From assembly GCA_026545225.1 (NCBI GenBank), contig CM048852.1:12558146-12622145 (forward strand): a DNA stretch of 64,000 nt. Direction: 5' to 3'. Within the stretch, counting starts at the first letter, position 1. Each line of letters begins with the position of its first letter. The notes beneath the pieces are model-generated. The model had not been told where the DNA came from. It saw only the letters and a list, made by a program, of their open reading frames with translations, and searched no databases. This document shows positions 1 through 11,901 of this stretch, in pieces. Both the position numbers and the translations under genes were made by a program. This DNA comes from Cornus controversa (taxonomy: Eukaryota > Streptophyta > Magnoliopsida > Cornales > Cornaceae).

Positions 1-730
1 TTACTTGTCCAGATGGTCGAATTTGGCACAAAGCACCATACGGTTCTGATCATTCATGAGTGCAGAAAGGACGTCGTCACGGTCGAATTTGGCATAAAGC
101 AACGTATAATTCTAAGTATGGCACGATTTCACTTGGATTGGGACTTTTCGAATCAAAACAAGTCAAACGAAACAAGTTCGAAATCGTTGTTGTGATTCTC
201 TATTCTTCTGCACATCCAGACGGTCAATTCTAGCACAAAGCAACATACTGTTGTGGTCATGCCTGATTTTTGCAAGGAATTGTTCTTTTCGACTCAGAAC
301 AACTCAAACAAACTTGGATGAAGATCGGATCGACATACTCGTCGTTTCTTTGGGACGTTTTAATGGCTTAATTTCAAAATAAGCAACGTACGATTCGTAG
401 TATGCCAGGACTTCTCCTGGAATGTGGTTTTCGAATCAAAATAACTCAAGGGAAACAAGTTTAAAATGTTGGTAGCTTGCTAATTGTTTCTTTTAGATGT
501 CCAAAAGGTCGAATTTGGAACAAAGCACCATACGGTTGTGATGAAGATCGGATTGACTTGTTCGTCATTTCTTTTGGACGCTTTGATGGTCTGATTTGGA
601 AAAAAGCAACGTACGATTCTGATTATGGCACGACTTCTCAAGGAATAGGGTTTTTGAATTAGAACAACTCAAACTAAACTTGTTTAAAATCTTCGATAGC
701 TTGCTAATTGTTTCTTTTACTTGTCCAGAT
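1..730 (+). repeat. Satellite: first monomer (gamma class)
   Basis: Bases 1-14 are the end of a monomer cut by the window edge. A gamma monomer occupies 15-730 (716 bp) and shows the gamma marks CGTAGTATGCC, AATAACTCAAGGG and AAAATGTTGG. No gene is seen. Confidence 0.85.
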
Positions 731-1151
731 GGTCGAATTTGGCACAAAGCACCATACGGTTGTGATCATTTGGGAGGCTTTGATGGTTTAATTTCAAAAT
801 AAGCAACGTACGATTCGTATTATGCCAGGACTTCTCCTGGAATGTGGTTTTCAAATCAAAACAACTCAAAGGAAACAAGTTTAAAATGGTTGGTAGCTTG
901 CCAATTGTTTCCTTTAGATGTCCAAACGGTCGAATTTGGAACAAAGCACCATACAGTCGTGATGAAGATCGGATTGACTTGTTCGTCATTTCTTTTGGAT
1001 GCTCTAATGGTCTAATTTGGAAAAAAGCTACGTACGATTCTGATTATGGCACAACTTCTCAAGGAATAGGGTTTTTGAATTAGAACAACTCAAACTAAAC
1101 TTGTTTAAAATCTTCGATAGCTTGCTAATTGTTTCTTTTTCTTGTCCAGAT
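731..1151 (+). repeat. Truncated satellite monomer (421 bp)
   Basis: This monomer keeps the first ~40 bp of subunit 1 and then jumps at about 770 from GTGATCAT to TTGGGAGGCTTTGATGG, near the end of subunit 3. About 296 bp (rest of subunit 1, all of subunit 2, most of subunit 3) are missing, and the rest is an alpha monomer. It is the only grossly truncated monomer in the window. Only a few bases match at the junction, so the break is not an obvious unequal exchange between aligned subunits. Confidence 0.9.
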
Positions 1152-3302
1152 GGTCGAATTTGGCACAAAGCACCATACGGTTGTGATCATTCATGAGTGC
1201 AGCAAGGACGTTGTCACGGTCGAATTTGGCATAAAGCAACATATAATTCTAAGTATGGCACAATTTCACTTGGATTGGGACTTTTCGAATCAAAACAAGT
1301 CAAACGAAACAAGTTCGAAATCGTTGTTGTGATTTTCTATTCTTCTGCATAGCCAGACGGTTAATTCTAGCACAAAGCAACATACTGTTGTGGTCATGCC
1401 TGATTTTTGCATGGAATTGTTCTTTTCGACTCAGAACAACTCAAACAAACTTGGATGAAGATCGGATCGACATACTCGTCGTTTCTTTGGGAGGCTTTGA
1501 TGGTTTAATTTCAAAATAAGCAACGTACGATTCTTATTATGCCAAGACTTCTCCTGGAATGTGATTTTCAAATCAAAACAACTCAAAGGAAACAAGTTTA
1601 AAATGGTTGGTTGCTTGCTAATTGTTTCCTTTAGATGTCCAAACGGTCGAATTTGGAACAAAGCACCATACGGTTGTGATGAAGATCGGATTGACTTGTT
1701 CGTCATTTCTTTTGGATGCTTTGATGGTCTAATTTGGAAAAAAGCAACGTACGATTCTGATTATGGCACGACTTCACAAGGAATAGGGTTTTTGAATTAA
1801 AACAACTCAAACTAAACTTGTTGAAAATCTTCGATAGCTTGCTAATTGTTTCTTTTACTTGTCCAGATGGTCGAATTTGGAACAAAGCACCATACGGTTG
1901 TGATCATTCATGAGTGCAGCAACAACGTCGTCACGGTCGAATTTGGCATAAAGCAACGTATAATTCTAAGTATGGCACAATTTCCCTTGGATTGGGACTT
2001 TTCGAATCAAAATAAGTCAAACGAAACAAGTTTGAAATCGTTGTTGTGATTCTCTATTCTTCTGCACATCCAGACGGTCAATTCTAGCACAAAGCAACAT
2101 ACTGTTGTGGTCATGCCTGATTTTTGCAAGGAATTGTTCTTTTCGACTCAGAACAACTCAAACAAACTTGGATGAAGATCGGATCGACATACTCGTCGTT
2201 TCTTTGGGAGGCTTTGATGGTTTAATTTCAAAATAAGCAACGTACGATTCGTATTATGCCAGGACTTCTCCTGCAATGTGGTTTTCAAATCAAAACAACT
2301 CAAAGGAAACAACTTTAAAATGGTTGGTAGCTTGCCAATTGTTTCCTTTAGATGTCCAAACGGTCGAATTTGGAACAAAGCACCATACAGTCGTGATGAA
2401 GATCGGATTGACTTGTTCGTCATTTCTTTTGGATGCTCTAATGGTCTAATTTGGAAAAAAGCTACGTACGATTCTGATTATGTCACAACTTCTCAAGGAA
2501 TAGGGTTTTTGAATTAGAACAACTCAAACTAAACTTGTTTAAAATCTTCGATAGCTTGCTAATTGTTTCTTTTACTTGTCCAGATGGTCGAATTTGGCAC
2601 AAAGCACCATACAGTTGTGATCATTCATGAGTGCAGCAAGGACGTTGTCACGGTCGAATTTGGCATAAAGCAACATATAATTCTAAGTATGGCACAATTT
2701 CACTTGGATTGGGACTTTTCGAATCAAAACAAGTCAAACGAAACAAGTTCGAAATCGTTGTTGTGATTCTCTATTCTTCTGCACATCCAGACGGTCAATT
2801 CTAGCACAAAGCAATATACTGTTGTGGTCATGCCTGATTTTTGCATGGAATTGTTCTTTTCGACTCAGAACAACTCAAACAAACTTGGATGAAGATCGGA
2901 TCGACATACTCGTTGTTTCTTTGGGAGGCTTTGATGGTTTAATTTCAAAATAAGCAACGTACGATTCTTATTATGCCAAGACTTCTCCTGGAATGTGATT
3001 TTCAAATCAAAACAACTCAAAGGAAACAAGTTTAAAATGGTTGGTAGCTTGCCAATTGTTTCCTTTAGATGTCCAAACGGTCGAATTTGGAACAAAGCAC
3101 CATATAGTCGTGATGAAGATCGGATTGACTTGTTCGTCATTTCTTTTGGATACTCTAATGGTCTAATTTGGAAAAGAGCTACGTACGATTCTGATTATGG
3201 CACAACTTCTCAAGGAATAGGGTTTTTGAATTAGAACAACTCAAACTAAACTTGTTTAACATCTTCGATAGCTTGCTAATTGTTTCTTTTACTTGTCCAG
3301 AT
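1152..3302 (+). repeat. Satellite: irregular beta-alpha-beta monomers
   Basis: Three monomers start at 1152 (beta), 1869 (alpha with the TCCTGC arm) and 2586 (beta). The first shares private bases with the Cassandra-bearing monomer at 17635: GTGATTTTCTATTC, GCATAGCCAG and CGGTTAATTC. The second has the GCAGCAACAACG form of subunit 1 that otherwise follows Cassandra. The junction between them, at 1842-1846, is therefore an empty-site relative of the insertion. Confidence 0.85.
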
Positions 3303-6168
3303 GGTCGAATTTGGCACAAAGCACCATACGGTTCTGATCATTCATGAGTGCAGAAAGGACGTCGTCACGGTCGAATTTGGCATAAAGCAACGTATAATTC
3401 TAAGTATGGCACGATTTCACTTGGATTGGGACTTTTCGAATCAAAACAAGTCAAACGAAACAAGTTCGAAATCGTTGTTGTGATTCTCTATTCTTCTGCA
3501 CATCCAGACGGTCAATTCTAGCACAAAGCAACATACTGTTGTGGTCATGCCTGATTTTTGCAAGGAATTGTTCTTTTCGACTCAGAACAACTCAAACAAA
3601 CTTGGATGAAGATCGGATCGACATACTCGTCGTTTCTTTGGGAGGCTTTGATGGTTTAATTTCAAAATAAGCAACGTACGATTCGTATTATGCCAGGACT
3701 TCTCCTGCAATGTGGTTTTCAAATCAAAACAACTCAAAGGAAACAAGTTTAAAATGGTTGGTAGCTTGTTAATTGTTTCCTTTAGATGTCCAAACGGTCG
3801 AATTTGGAACAAAGCACCATACGGTCGTGATGAAGATCGGATTGACTTGTTCGTCATTTCTTTTGGATGATCTAATGGTCTAATTTGGAAAAAAGCTACG
3901 TACGATTCTGATTATGGCACGACTTCTCAAGGAATAGGGTTTTTGAATTAGAACAACTCAAACTAAACTTGTTTAAAATCTTCGATAGCTTGCTAATTGT
4001 TTCTTTTACTTGTCTAGATGGTCGAATTTGGCACAAAGCACCATACGGTTCTGATCATTCATGAGTGCAGAAAGGACGTCGTCACGGTCGAATTTGGCAT
4101 AAAGCAACGTATAATTCTAAGTATGGCACAATTTCCCTTGGATTGGGACTTTTCGAATCAAAACAAGTCAAACGAAACAAGTTTGAAATCGTTGTTGTGA
4201 TTCTCTATTCTTCTGCACAGCCAGACGGTCAATTCTAGCACAAAGCAACATACTGTTGTCGTCATGCCTGATTTTTGCAAGGAATTGTTCTTTTCGACTC
4301 AGAACAACTCAAACAAACTTGGATGAAGATCGGATCGACATACTCGTCGTTTCTTTGGGACGTTTTAATGGTTTAATTTCAAAATAAGCAACGTACGATT
4401 CGTATTATGCCTGGACTTCTCCTGGAATGTGGTTTTCGAATCAAAATAACTCAAGGGAAACAAGTTTAAAATGTTGGTAGCTTGCTAATTGTTTCTTTTA
4501 GACGTCCAAAAGGTCGAATTTGGAACAAAGCACCATACAGTCGTGATGAAGATCGGATTGACTTGTTCGTCATTTCTTTTGGATGCTCTAATGGTCTAAT
4601 TTGGAAAAAAGCTACGTACGATTCTGATTATGGCACGACTTCTCAAGGAATAGGGTTTTTGAATTAGAACAACTCAAACTAAACTTGTTTAAAATCTTCG
4701 ATAGCTTGCTAATTGTTTCTTTTACTTGTCCAGATGGTCGAATTTGGCACAAAGCACCATACGGTTCTGATCATTCATGAGTGCAGAAAGGACGTCGTCA
4801 CGGTCGAATTTGGCATAAAGCAACGTATAATTCTAAGTATGGCACGATTTCACTTGGATTGGGACTTTTCGAATCAAAACAAGTCAAACGAAACAAGTTC
4901 GAAATCTTTGTTGTGATTCTCTATTCTTCTGCACATCCAGACGGTCAATTCTAGCACAAAGCAACATACTGTTGTGGTCATGCCTGATTTTTGTAAGGAA
5001 TTGTTCTTTTCGACTCAGAACAACTCAAACAAACTTGGATGAAGATCGAATCGACATACTCGTCGTTTCTTTGGGAGGCTTTGATGGTTTAATTTCAAAA
5101 TAAGCAACGTACGATTCGTAGTATGCCAGGACTTCTCCTGGAATGTGGTTTTCGAATCAAAATAACTCAAGGGAAACAAGTTTAAAATGTTGGTAGCTTG
5201 CTAATTGTTTCTTTTAGATGTCCAAAAGGTTGAATTTGGAACAAAGCACCATACGGTTGTGATGAAGATCGGATTAACTTGTTCGTCATTTCTTTTGGAT
5301 GCTTTGATGGTCTAATTTGGAAAAAAGCAACGTACGATTCTAATTATGGCACGACTTCTCAAGGAATAGGGTTTTTGAATTAGAACAACTCAAACTAAAC
5401 TTGTTTAAAATCTTCGATAGCTTGCTAATTGTTTCTTTTACTTGTCCAGATGGTCGAATTTGGAACAAAGCACCATACGGTTGTGATCATTCATGAGTGC
5501 AGCAACAACGTCGTCACGGTCGAATTTGGCATAAAGCAACGTATAATTCTAAGTATGGCACGCGTTCACTTGGATTGGGACTTTTCGAATCAAAACAAGT
5601 CAAACGAAACATGTTCAAAATCGTTGTTGTGATTCTCTATTCTTCTCCACATCCAGACGGTCAATTCTAGCACAAAGCAACATACTGTTGTGGTCATGCC
5701 TGATTTTTGCAAGGAATTGTTCTTTTCGACTCAGAACAACTCAAACAGACTTGGATGAAGATCGAATCGACATACTCGTCGTTTCTTTGGGAGGCTTTGA
5801 TGGTTTAATTTCAAAATAAGCAACGTACGATTCGTATTATGCCAGGACTTCTCCTGGAATGTGGTTTTCAAATCAAAACAACTCAAAGGAAACAAGTTTA
5901 AAATGGTTGGTAGCTTGCCAATTGTTTCCTTTAGATGTCCAAACGGTCGAATTTGGAACAAAGCACCATACGGTCGTGATGAAGATCGGAGTGACTTGTT
6001 CGTCATTTCTTTTGGATGCTCTAACGGTCTAATTTGGAAAAAAGCTACGTACGATTCTGATTATGGCACAACTTCTCAAGGAATAGGGTTTTTGAATTAG
6101 AACAACTCAAACTAAACTTGTTTAAAATCTTCGATAGCTTGCTAATTGTTTCTTTTACTTGTCCAGAT

Positions 6169-6234
6169 GGTCGAATTTGGCACAAAGCACCATACGGTTC
6201 TGATCATTCATGAGTGCAGAAAGGACGTCGTCAC
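6169..6234 (+). repeat. Subunit 1 of the monomer (66 bp, shortened)
   Basis: It opens with GGTCGAATTTGGCACAAAGC and then diverges into a stretch carrying GATCATTCATGAGTGC and GACGTCGTCAC. It lacks the central AATCAAAACAACTC part of the long subunits. In other monomers this subunit occurs in three forms that track monomer lineages: GCAGAAAGGACG, GCAGCAAGGACG and GCAGCAACAACG. The last form marks monomers that follow the Cassandra insertion or its empty-site relatives. Confidence 0.8.
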
Positions 6235-6375
6235 GGTCGAATTTGGCATAAAGCAACGTATAATTCTAAGTATGGCACGATTTCACTTGGATTGGGACTT
6301 TTCGAATCAAAACAAGTCAAACGAAACAAGTTCGAAATCGTTGTTGTGATTCTCTATTCTTCTGCACATCCAGAC
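6235..6375 (+). repeat. Subunit 2 of the monomer (141 bp)
   Basis: A full-length subunit that opens GGTCGAATTTGGCATAAAGC. It has the central TTCGAATCAAAACAAGTCAA stretch and a diverged closing part ending CATCCAGAC or CAGCCAGAC. It contains the palindrome TTCGAA. Confidence 0.8.
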
Positions 6376-6518
6376 GGTCAATTCTAGCACAAAGCAACAT
6401 ACTGTTGTGGTCATGCCTGATTTTTGCAAGGAATTGTTCTTTTCGACTCAGAACAACTCAAACAAACTTGGATGAAGATTGGATCGACATACTCGTCCTT
6501 TCTTTGGGAGGCTTTGAT
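6376..6518 (+). repeat. Subunit 3 of the monomer (143 bp)
   Basis: A full-length subunit that opens GGTCAATTCTAGCACAAAGC. Its closing part (GATGAAGATCGGATCGACAT...) is shared with subunit 5 and not with subunits 4 and 6, so two kinds of closing part exist in the monomer. A CATACTCGTCGTTTC word is nearly constant across the array. Confidence 0.8.
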
Positions 6519-6661
6519 GGTTTAATTTCAAAATAAGCAACGTACGATTCGTATTATGCCAGGACTTCTCCTGGAATGTGGTTTTCAAATCAAAACAACT
6601 CAAAGGAAACAAGTTTAAAATGGTTGGTAGCTTGCTAATTGTTTCCTTTAGATGTCCAAAC
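6519..6661 (+). repeat. Subunit 4 of the monomer (143 bp), class-defining
   Basis: A full-length subunit that opens GGTTTAATTTCAAAATAAGC. It carries most class markers. Alpha reads GTATTATGCCAGGAC, beta reads TTATTATGCCAAGAC with GTGATTTTC, and gamma usually reads GTAGTATGCCAGGAC with AATAACTCAAGGG and a missing G (AAAATGTTGG). The missing G makes gamma monomers 716 bp. In alpha it contains the perfect inverted repeat CCAGGACTTCTCCTGG at 6559-6574. Confidence 0.85.
6559..6574. repeat. 6-bp inverted repeat with 4-base loop (dyad)
   Basis: The 16-bp word CCAGGACTTCTCCTGG is a perfect dyad: arms CCAGGA and TCCTGG around CTTC. It recurs in each alpha monomer and in most gamma monomers. Beta monomers read CCAAGA on the left arm. 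The alpha monomers at 1869, 3303, 8319 and 11902 read TCCTGC on the right arm. The gamma monomers at 4020, 9036 and 12619 read CCTGGA on the left arm. Only the local symmetry is seen; extrusion or protein binding is untested. Confidence 0.6.
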
Positions 6662-6742
6662 GGTCGAATTTGGAACAAAGCACCATACGGTCGTGATGAA
6701 GATCGGATTGACTTGTTCGTCATTTCTTTTGGATGCTCTAAT
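6662..6742 (+). repeat. Subunit 5 of the monomer (81 bp, shortened)
   Basis: It joins the usual opening (GGTCGAATTTGGAACAAAGC) directly to a subunit-3-type closing part (GATGAAGATCGGATTGACTT), so about 62 bp of centre are missing. Together with subunit 1 (66 bp) the two short blocks sum to 147 bp. Confidence 0.8.
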
Positions 6743-6885
6743 GGTCTAATTTGGAAAAAAGCTACGTACGATTCTGATTATGGCACGACTTCTCAAGGAA
6801 TAGGGTTTTTGAATTAGAACAACTCAAACTAAACTTGTTTAAAATCTTCGATAGCTTGCTAATTGTTTCTTTTACTTGTCCAGAT
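6743..6885 (+). repeat. Subunit 6 of the monomer (143 bp), Cassandra target
   Basis: A full-length subunit that opens GGTCTAATTTGGAAAAAAGC and closes with GATAGCTTGCTAATTG, like subunit 4. The word CTAAT in its closing part is where Cassandra is inserted in seven other monomers, 22 bp before the subunit end. Confidence 0.8.
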
Positions 6886-8318
6886 GGTCGAATTTGGCAC
6901 AAAGCACCATACGGTTCTGATCATTCATGAGTGCAGAAAGGACGTCGTCACGGTCGAATTTGGCATAAAGCAACGTATAATTCTAAGTATGGCACGATTT
7001 CACTTGGATTGGGACTTTTCGAATCAAAACAAGTCAAACGAAACAAGTTCGAAATCTTTGTTGTGATTCTCTATTCTTCTGCACATCCAGACGGTCAATT
7101 CTAGCACAAAGCAACATACTGTTGTGGTCATGCCTGATTTTTGTAAGGAATTGTTCTTTTCGACTCAGAACAACTCAAACAAACTTGGATGAAGATCGAA
7201 TCGACATACTCGTCGTTTCTTTGGGAGGCTTTGATGGTTTAATTTCAAAATAAGCAACGTACGATTCGTAGTATGCCAGGACTTCTCCTGGAATGTGGTT
7301 TTCGAATCAAAATAACTCAAGGGAAACAAGTTTAAAATGTTGGTAGCTTGCTAATTGTTTCTTTTAGATGTCCAAATGGTCGAATTTGGAACAAAGCACC
7401 ATACGGTTGTGATGAAGATCGGATTGACTTGTTCGTCATTTCTTTTGGACGCTTTGATGGTCTGATTTGGAAAAAAGCAACGTACGATTCTGATTATGGC
7501 ACGACTTCTCAAGGAATAGGGTTTTTGAATTAGAACAACTCAAACTAAACTTGTTTAAAATCTTCGATAGCTTGCTAATTGTTTCTTTTACTTGTCCAGA
7601 TGGTCGAATTTGGCACAAAGCACCATACGGTTGTGATCATTCATGAGTGCAGCAAGGACGTCGTCACGGTCGAATTTGGCATAAAGCAACATATAATTCT
7701 AAGTATGGCACAATTTCACTTGGATTGGGACTTTTCGAATCAAAACAAGTCAAACGAAACAAGTTCGAAATCGTTGTTGTGATTCTCTATTCTTCTGCAC
7801 AGCCAGACGGTCAATTCTAGCACAAAGCAACATACTGTTGTGGTCATCCCTGATTTTTGCAAGGAATTATTCTTTTCGACTCAGAACAACTCAAACAAAC
7901 TTAGATGAAGATCGGATCGACATACTCGTCGTTTCTTTGGGAGGCTTTGATGGTTTAATTTCAAAATAAGCAACGTACGATTCTTATTATGCCAAGACTT
8001 CTCCTGGAATGTGATTTTCAAATCAAAACAACTCAAAGGAAACAAGTTTAAAATGGTTGGTAGCTTGCTAATTGTTTCCTTTAGATGTCCAAACGGTCGA
8101 ATTTGGAACAAAGCACCATACAGTCGTGATGAAGATCGGATTGACTTGTTCGTCATTTCTTTTGGATGCTCTAATGGTCTAATTTGGAAAAAAGCTACGT
8201 ACGATTCTGATTATGGCACGACTTCTCAAGGAATAGGGTTTTTGAATTAGAACAACTCAAACTAAACTTGTTTAAAATCTTCGATAGCTTGCTAATTGTT
8301 TCTTTTACTTGTCCAGAT

Positions 8319-11300
8319 GGTCGAATTTGGAACAAAGCACCATACGGTTCTGATCATTCATGAGTGCAGAAAGGACGTTGTCACGGTCGAATTTGGCATA
8401 AAGCAACTTATAATTCTAAGTATGGCACGATTTCACTTGGATTGGGACTTTTCGAATCAAAACAAGTCAAACGAAACAAGTTCGAAATCGTTGTTGTGAT
8501 TCTCTATTCTTCTGCACATCCAGACGGTCAATTCTAGCACAAAGCAACATACTGTTGTGGTCATGCCTGATTTTTGCAAGGAATTGTTCTTTTCGACTCA
8601 GAACAACTCAAACAAACTTGGATGAAGATCGGATCGACATACTCGTCGTTTCTTTGGGAGGCTTTGATGGTTTAATTTCAAAATAAGCAACGTACGATTC
8701 GTATTATGCCAGGACTTCTCCTGCAATGTGGTTTTCAAATCAAAACAACTCAAAGGAAACAAGTTTAAAATGGTTGGTAGCTTGTTAATTGTTTCCATTA
8801 GATGTCCAAACGGTCGAATTTGGAACAAAGCACCATACGGTCGTGATGAAGATCGGATTGACTTGTTCGTCATTTCTTTTGGATGATCTAATGGTCTAAT
8901 TTGGAAAAAAGCTACGTACGATTCTGATTATGGCACGACTTCTCAAGGAATAGGGTTTTTGAATTAGAACAACTCAAACTAAACTTGTTTAAAATCTTCG
9001 ATAGCTTGCTAATTGTTTCTTTTACTTGTCTAGATGGTCGAATTTGGCACAAAGCACCATACGGTTCTGATCATTCATGAGTGCAGAAAGGACGTCGTCA
9101 CGGTCGAATTTGGCTTAAAGCAACGTATAATTCTAAGTATGGCACAATTTCCCTTGGATTGGGACTTTTCGAATCAAAACAAGTCAAACGAAACAAGTTT
9201 GAAATCGTTGTTGTGATTCTCTATTCTTCTGCACAGCCAGACGGTCAATTCTAGCACAAAGCAACATACTGTTGTGGTCATGCCTGATTTTTGCAAGGAA
9301 TTGTTCTTTTCGACTCAGAACAACTCAAACAAACTTGGATGAAGATCGGATCGACATACTCGTCGTTTCTTTGGGACGTTTTAATGGTTTAATTTCAAAA
9401 TAAGCAACGTACGATTCGTATTATGCCTGGACTTCTCCTGGAATGTGGTTTTTGAATCAAAATAACTCAAGGGAAACAAGTTTAAAATGTTGGTAGCTTG
9501 CTAATTGTTTCTTTTAGACGTCCAAAAGGTCGAATTTGGAACAAAGCACCATACAGTCGTGATGAAGATCGGATTGACTTGTTCGTCATTTCTTTTGGAT
9601 GCTCTAATGGTCTAATTTGGAAAAAAGCTACGTACGATTCTGATTATGGCACGACTTCTCAAGGAATAGGGTTTTTGAATTAGAACAACTCAAACTAAAC
9701 TTGTTTAAAATCTTCGATAGCTTGCTAATTGTTTCTTTTACTTGTCCAGATGGTCGAATTTGGCACAAAGCACCATACGGTTCTGATCATTCATGAGTGC
9801 AGAAAGGACGTCGTCACGGTCGAATTTGGCATAAAGCAACGTATAATTCTAAGTATGGCACGATTTCACTTGGATTGGGACTTTTCGAATCAAAACAAGT
9901 CAAACGAAACAAGTTCGAAATCTTTGTTGTGATTCTCTATTCTTCTGCACATCCAGACGGTCAATTCTAGCACAAAGCAACATACTGTTGTGGTCATGCC
10001 TGATTTTTGTAAGGAATTGTTCTTTTCGACTCAGAACAACTCAAACAAACTTGGATGAAGATCGAATCGACATACTCGTCGTTTCTTTGGGAGGCTTTGA
10101 TGGTTTAATTTCAAAATAAGCAACGTACGATTCGTAGTATGCCAGGACTTCTCCTGGAATGTGGTTTTCGAATCAAAATAACTCAAGGGAAACAAGTTTA
10201 AAATGTTGGTAGCTTGCTAATTGTTTCTTTTAGATGTCCAAAAGGTTGAATTTGGAACAAAGCACCATACGGTTGTGATGAAGATCGGATTAACTTGTTC
10301 GTCATTTCTTTTGGATGCTTTGATGGTCTAATTTGGAAAAAAGCAACGTACGATTCTAATTATGGCACGACTTCTCAAGGAATAGGGTTTTTGAATTAGA
10401 ACAACTCAAACTAAACTTGTTTAAAATCTTTGATAGCTTGCTAATTGTTTCTTTTACTTGTCCAGATGGTCGAATTTGGAACAAAGCACCATACGGTTGT
10501 GATCATTCATGAGTGCAGCAACAACGTCGTCACGGTCGAATTTGGCATAAAGCAACGTATAATTCTAAGTATGGCACGCGTTCACTTGGATTGGGACTTT
10601 TCGAATCAAAACAAGTCAAACGAAACATGTTCAAAATCGTTGTTGTGATTCTCTATTCTTCTCCACATCCAGACGGTCAATTCTAGCACAAAGCAACATA
10701 CTGTTGTGGTCATGCCTGATTTTTGCAAGGAATTGTTCTTTTCGACTCAGAACAACTCAAACAGACTTGGATGAAGATCGAATCGACATACTCGTCGTTT
10801 CTTTGGGAGGCTTTGATGGTTTAATTTCAAAATAAGCAACGTACGATTCGTATTATGCCAGGACTTCTCCTGGAATGTGGTTTTCAAATCAAAACAACTC
10901 AAAGGAAACAAGTTTAAAATGGTTGGTAGCTTGCCAATTGTTTCCTTTAGATGTCCAAACGGTCGAATTTGGAACAAAGCACCATACGGTCGTGATGAAG
11001 ATCGGAGTGACTTGTTCGTCATTTCTTTTGGATGCTCTAATGGTCTAATTTGGAAAAAAGCTACGTACGATTCTGATTATGGCACAACTTCTCAAGGAAT
11101 AGGGTTTTTGAATTAGAACAACTCAAACTAAACTTGTTTAAAATCTTCGATAGCTTGCTAATTGTTTCTTTTACTTGTCCAGATGGTCGAATTTGGCACA
11201 AAGCACCATACGGTTCTGATCATTCATGAGTGCAGAAAGGACGTCGTCACGGTCGAATTTGGCATAAAGCAACGTATAATTCTAAGTATGGCACGATTTC

Positions 11301-11901
11301 ACTTGGATTGGGACTTTTCGAATCAAAACAAGTCAAACGAAACAAGTTCGAAATCGTTGTTGTGATTCTCTATTCTTCTGCACATCCAGACGGTCAATTC
11401 TAGCACAAAGCAACATACTGTTGTGGTCATGCCTGATTTTTGCAAGGAATTGTTCTTTTCGACTCAGAACAACTCAAACAAACTTGGATGAAGATCGGAT
11501 CGACATACTCGTCGTTTCTTTGGGAGGCTTTGATGGTTTAATTTCAAAATAAGCAACGTACGATTCGTATTATGCCAGGACTTCTCCTGGAATGTGGTTT
11601 TCAAATCAAAACAACTCAAAGGAAACAAGTTTAAAATGGTTGGTAGCTTGCCAATTGTTTCCTTTAGATGTCCAAACGGTCGAATTTGGAACAAAGCACC
11701 ATACGGTCGTGATGAAGATCGGAGTGACTTGTTCGTCATTTCTTTTGGATGCTCTAATGGTCTAATTTGGAAAAAAGCTACGTACGATTCTGATTATGGC
11801 ACGACTTCTCAAGGAATAGGGTTTTTGAATTAGAACAACTCAAACTAAACTTGTTTAAAATCTTCGATAGCTTGCTAATTGTTTCTTTTACTTGTCCAGA
11901 T
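8319..11901 (+). repeat. Satellite higher-order repeat: 3583-bp pentamer, copy 1
   Basis: Five monomers start at 8319 (alpha, TCCTGC arm), 9036 (gamma, CCTGGACTTC), 9752 (gamma), 10468 (alpha, GCAGCAACAACG) and 11185 (alpha). 717+716+716+717+717 gives 3583 bp, and the next copy starts exactly 3583 bp on. Shared private variants include TTTGGCTTAAAGC in the second monomer and TTCTAATTATGG in the third. Confidence 0.9.

Larger units (their letters stand above)
6169..6885 (+). repeat. Reference satellite monomer (alpha class)
   Basis: This intact 717-bp monomer serves as the reference for the array. It divides into six blocks that each open with GGT followed by an AATT-containing word: 66, 141, 143, 143, 81 and 143 bp. 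The four long blocks align along their length: an opening ending near AAAGCAACGTA, a central part with GGAAT and AATCAAAACAACTCAAA, and a closing part that is either GATGAAGATCGGAT... or GATAGCTTGCTAATTG.... The blocks of 66 and 81 bp keep the opening but lack the centre. The monomer is thus an old internal amplification of a unit of about 143 bp. The phase chosen here is a convenience; the true unit boundary is unknown. Confidence 0.9.
3303..8318 (+). repeat. Satellite: 7-monomer block (5016 bp)
   Basis: Monomers start at 3303 (alpha, TCCTGC), 4020 (gamma), 4736 (gamma), 5452 (alpha), 6169 (alpha), 6886 (gamma) and 7602 (beta). The first five match, in order and in private variants, the pentamer copies at 8319 and 11902. 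The last two (gamma, beta) are additional and resemble 16202-17634. It may be the older, longer form of the pentamer. Confidence 0.8.

Noticed and set aside
6169-6885. CENP-B box or a known plant centromere satellite
   Set aside because: I searched by eye for the CENP-B box pattern in the consensus and did not find it, and I could not match the monomer to any plant centromere repeat I know. Centromere identity is left open.
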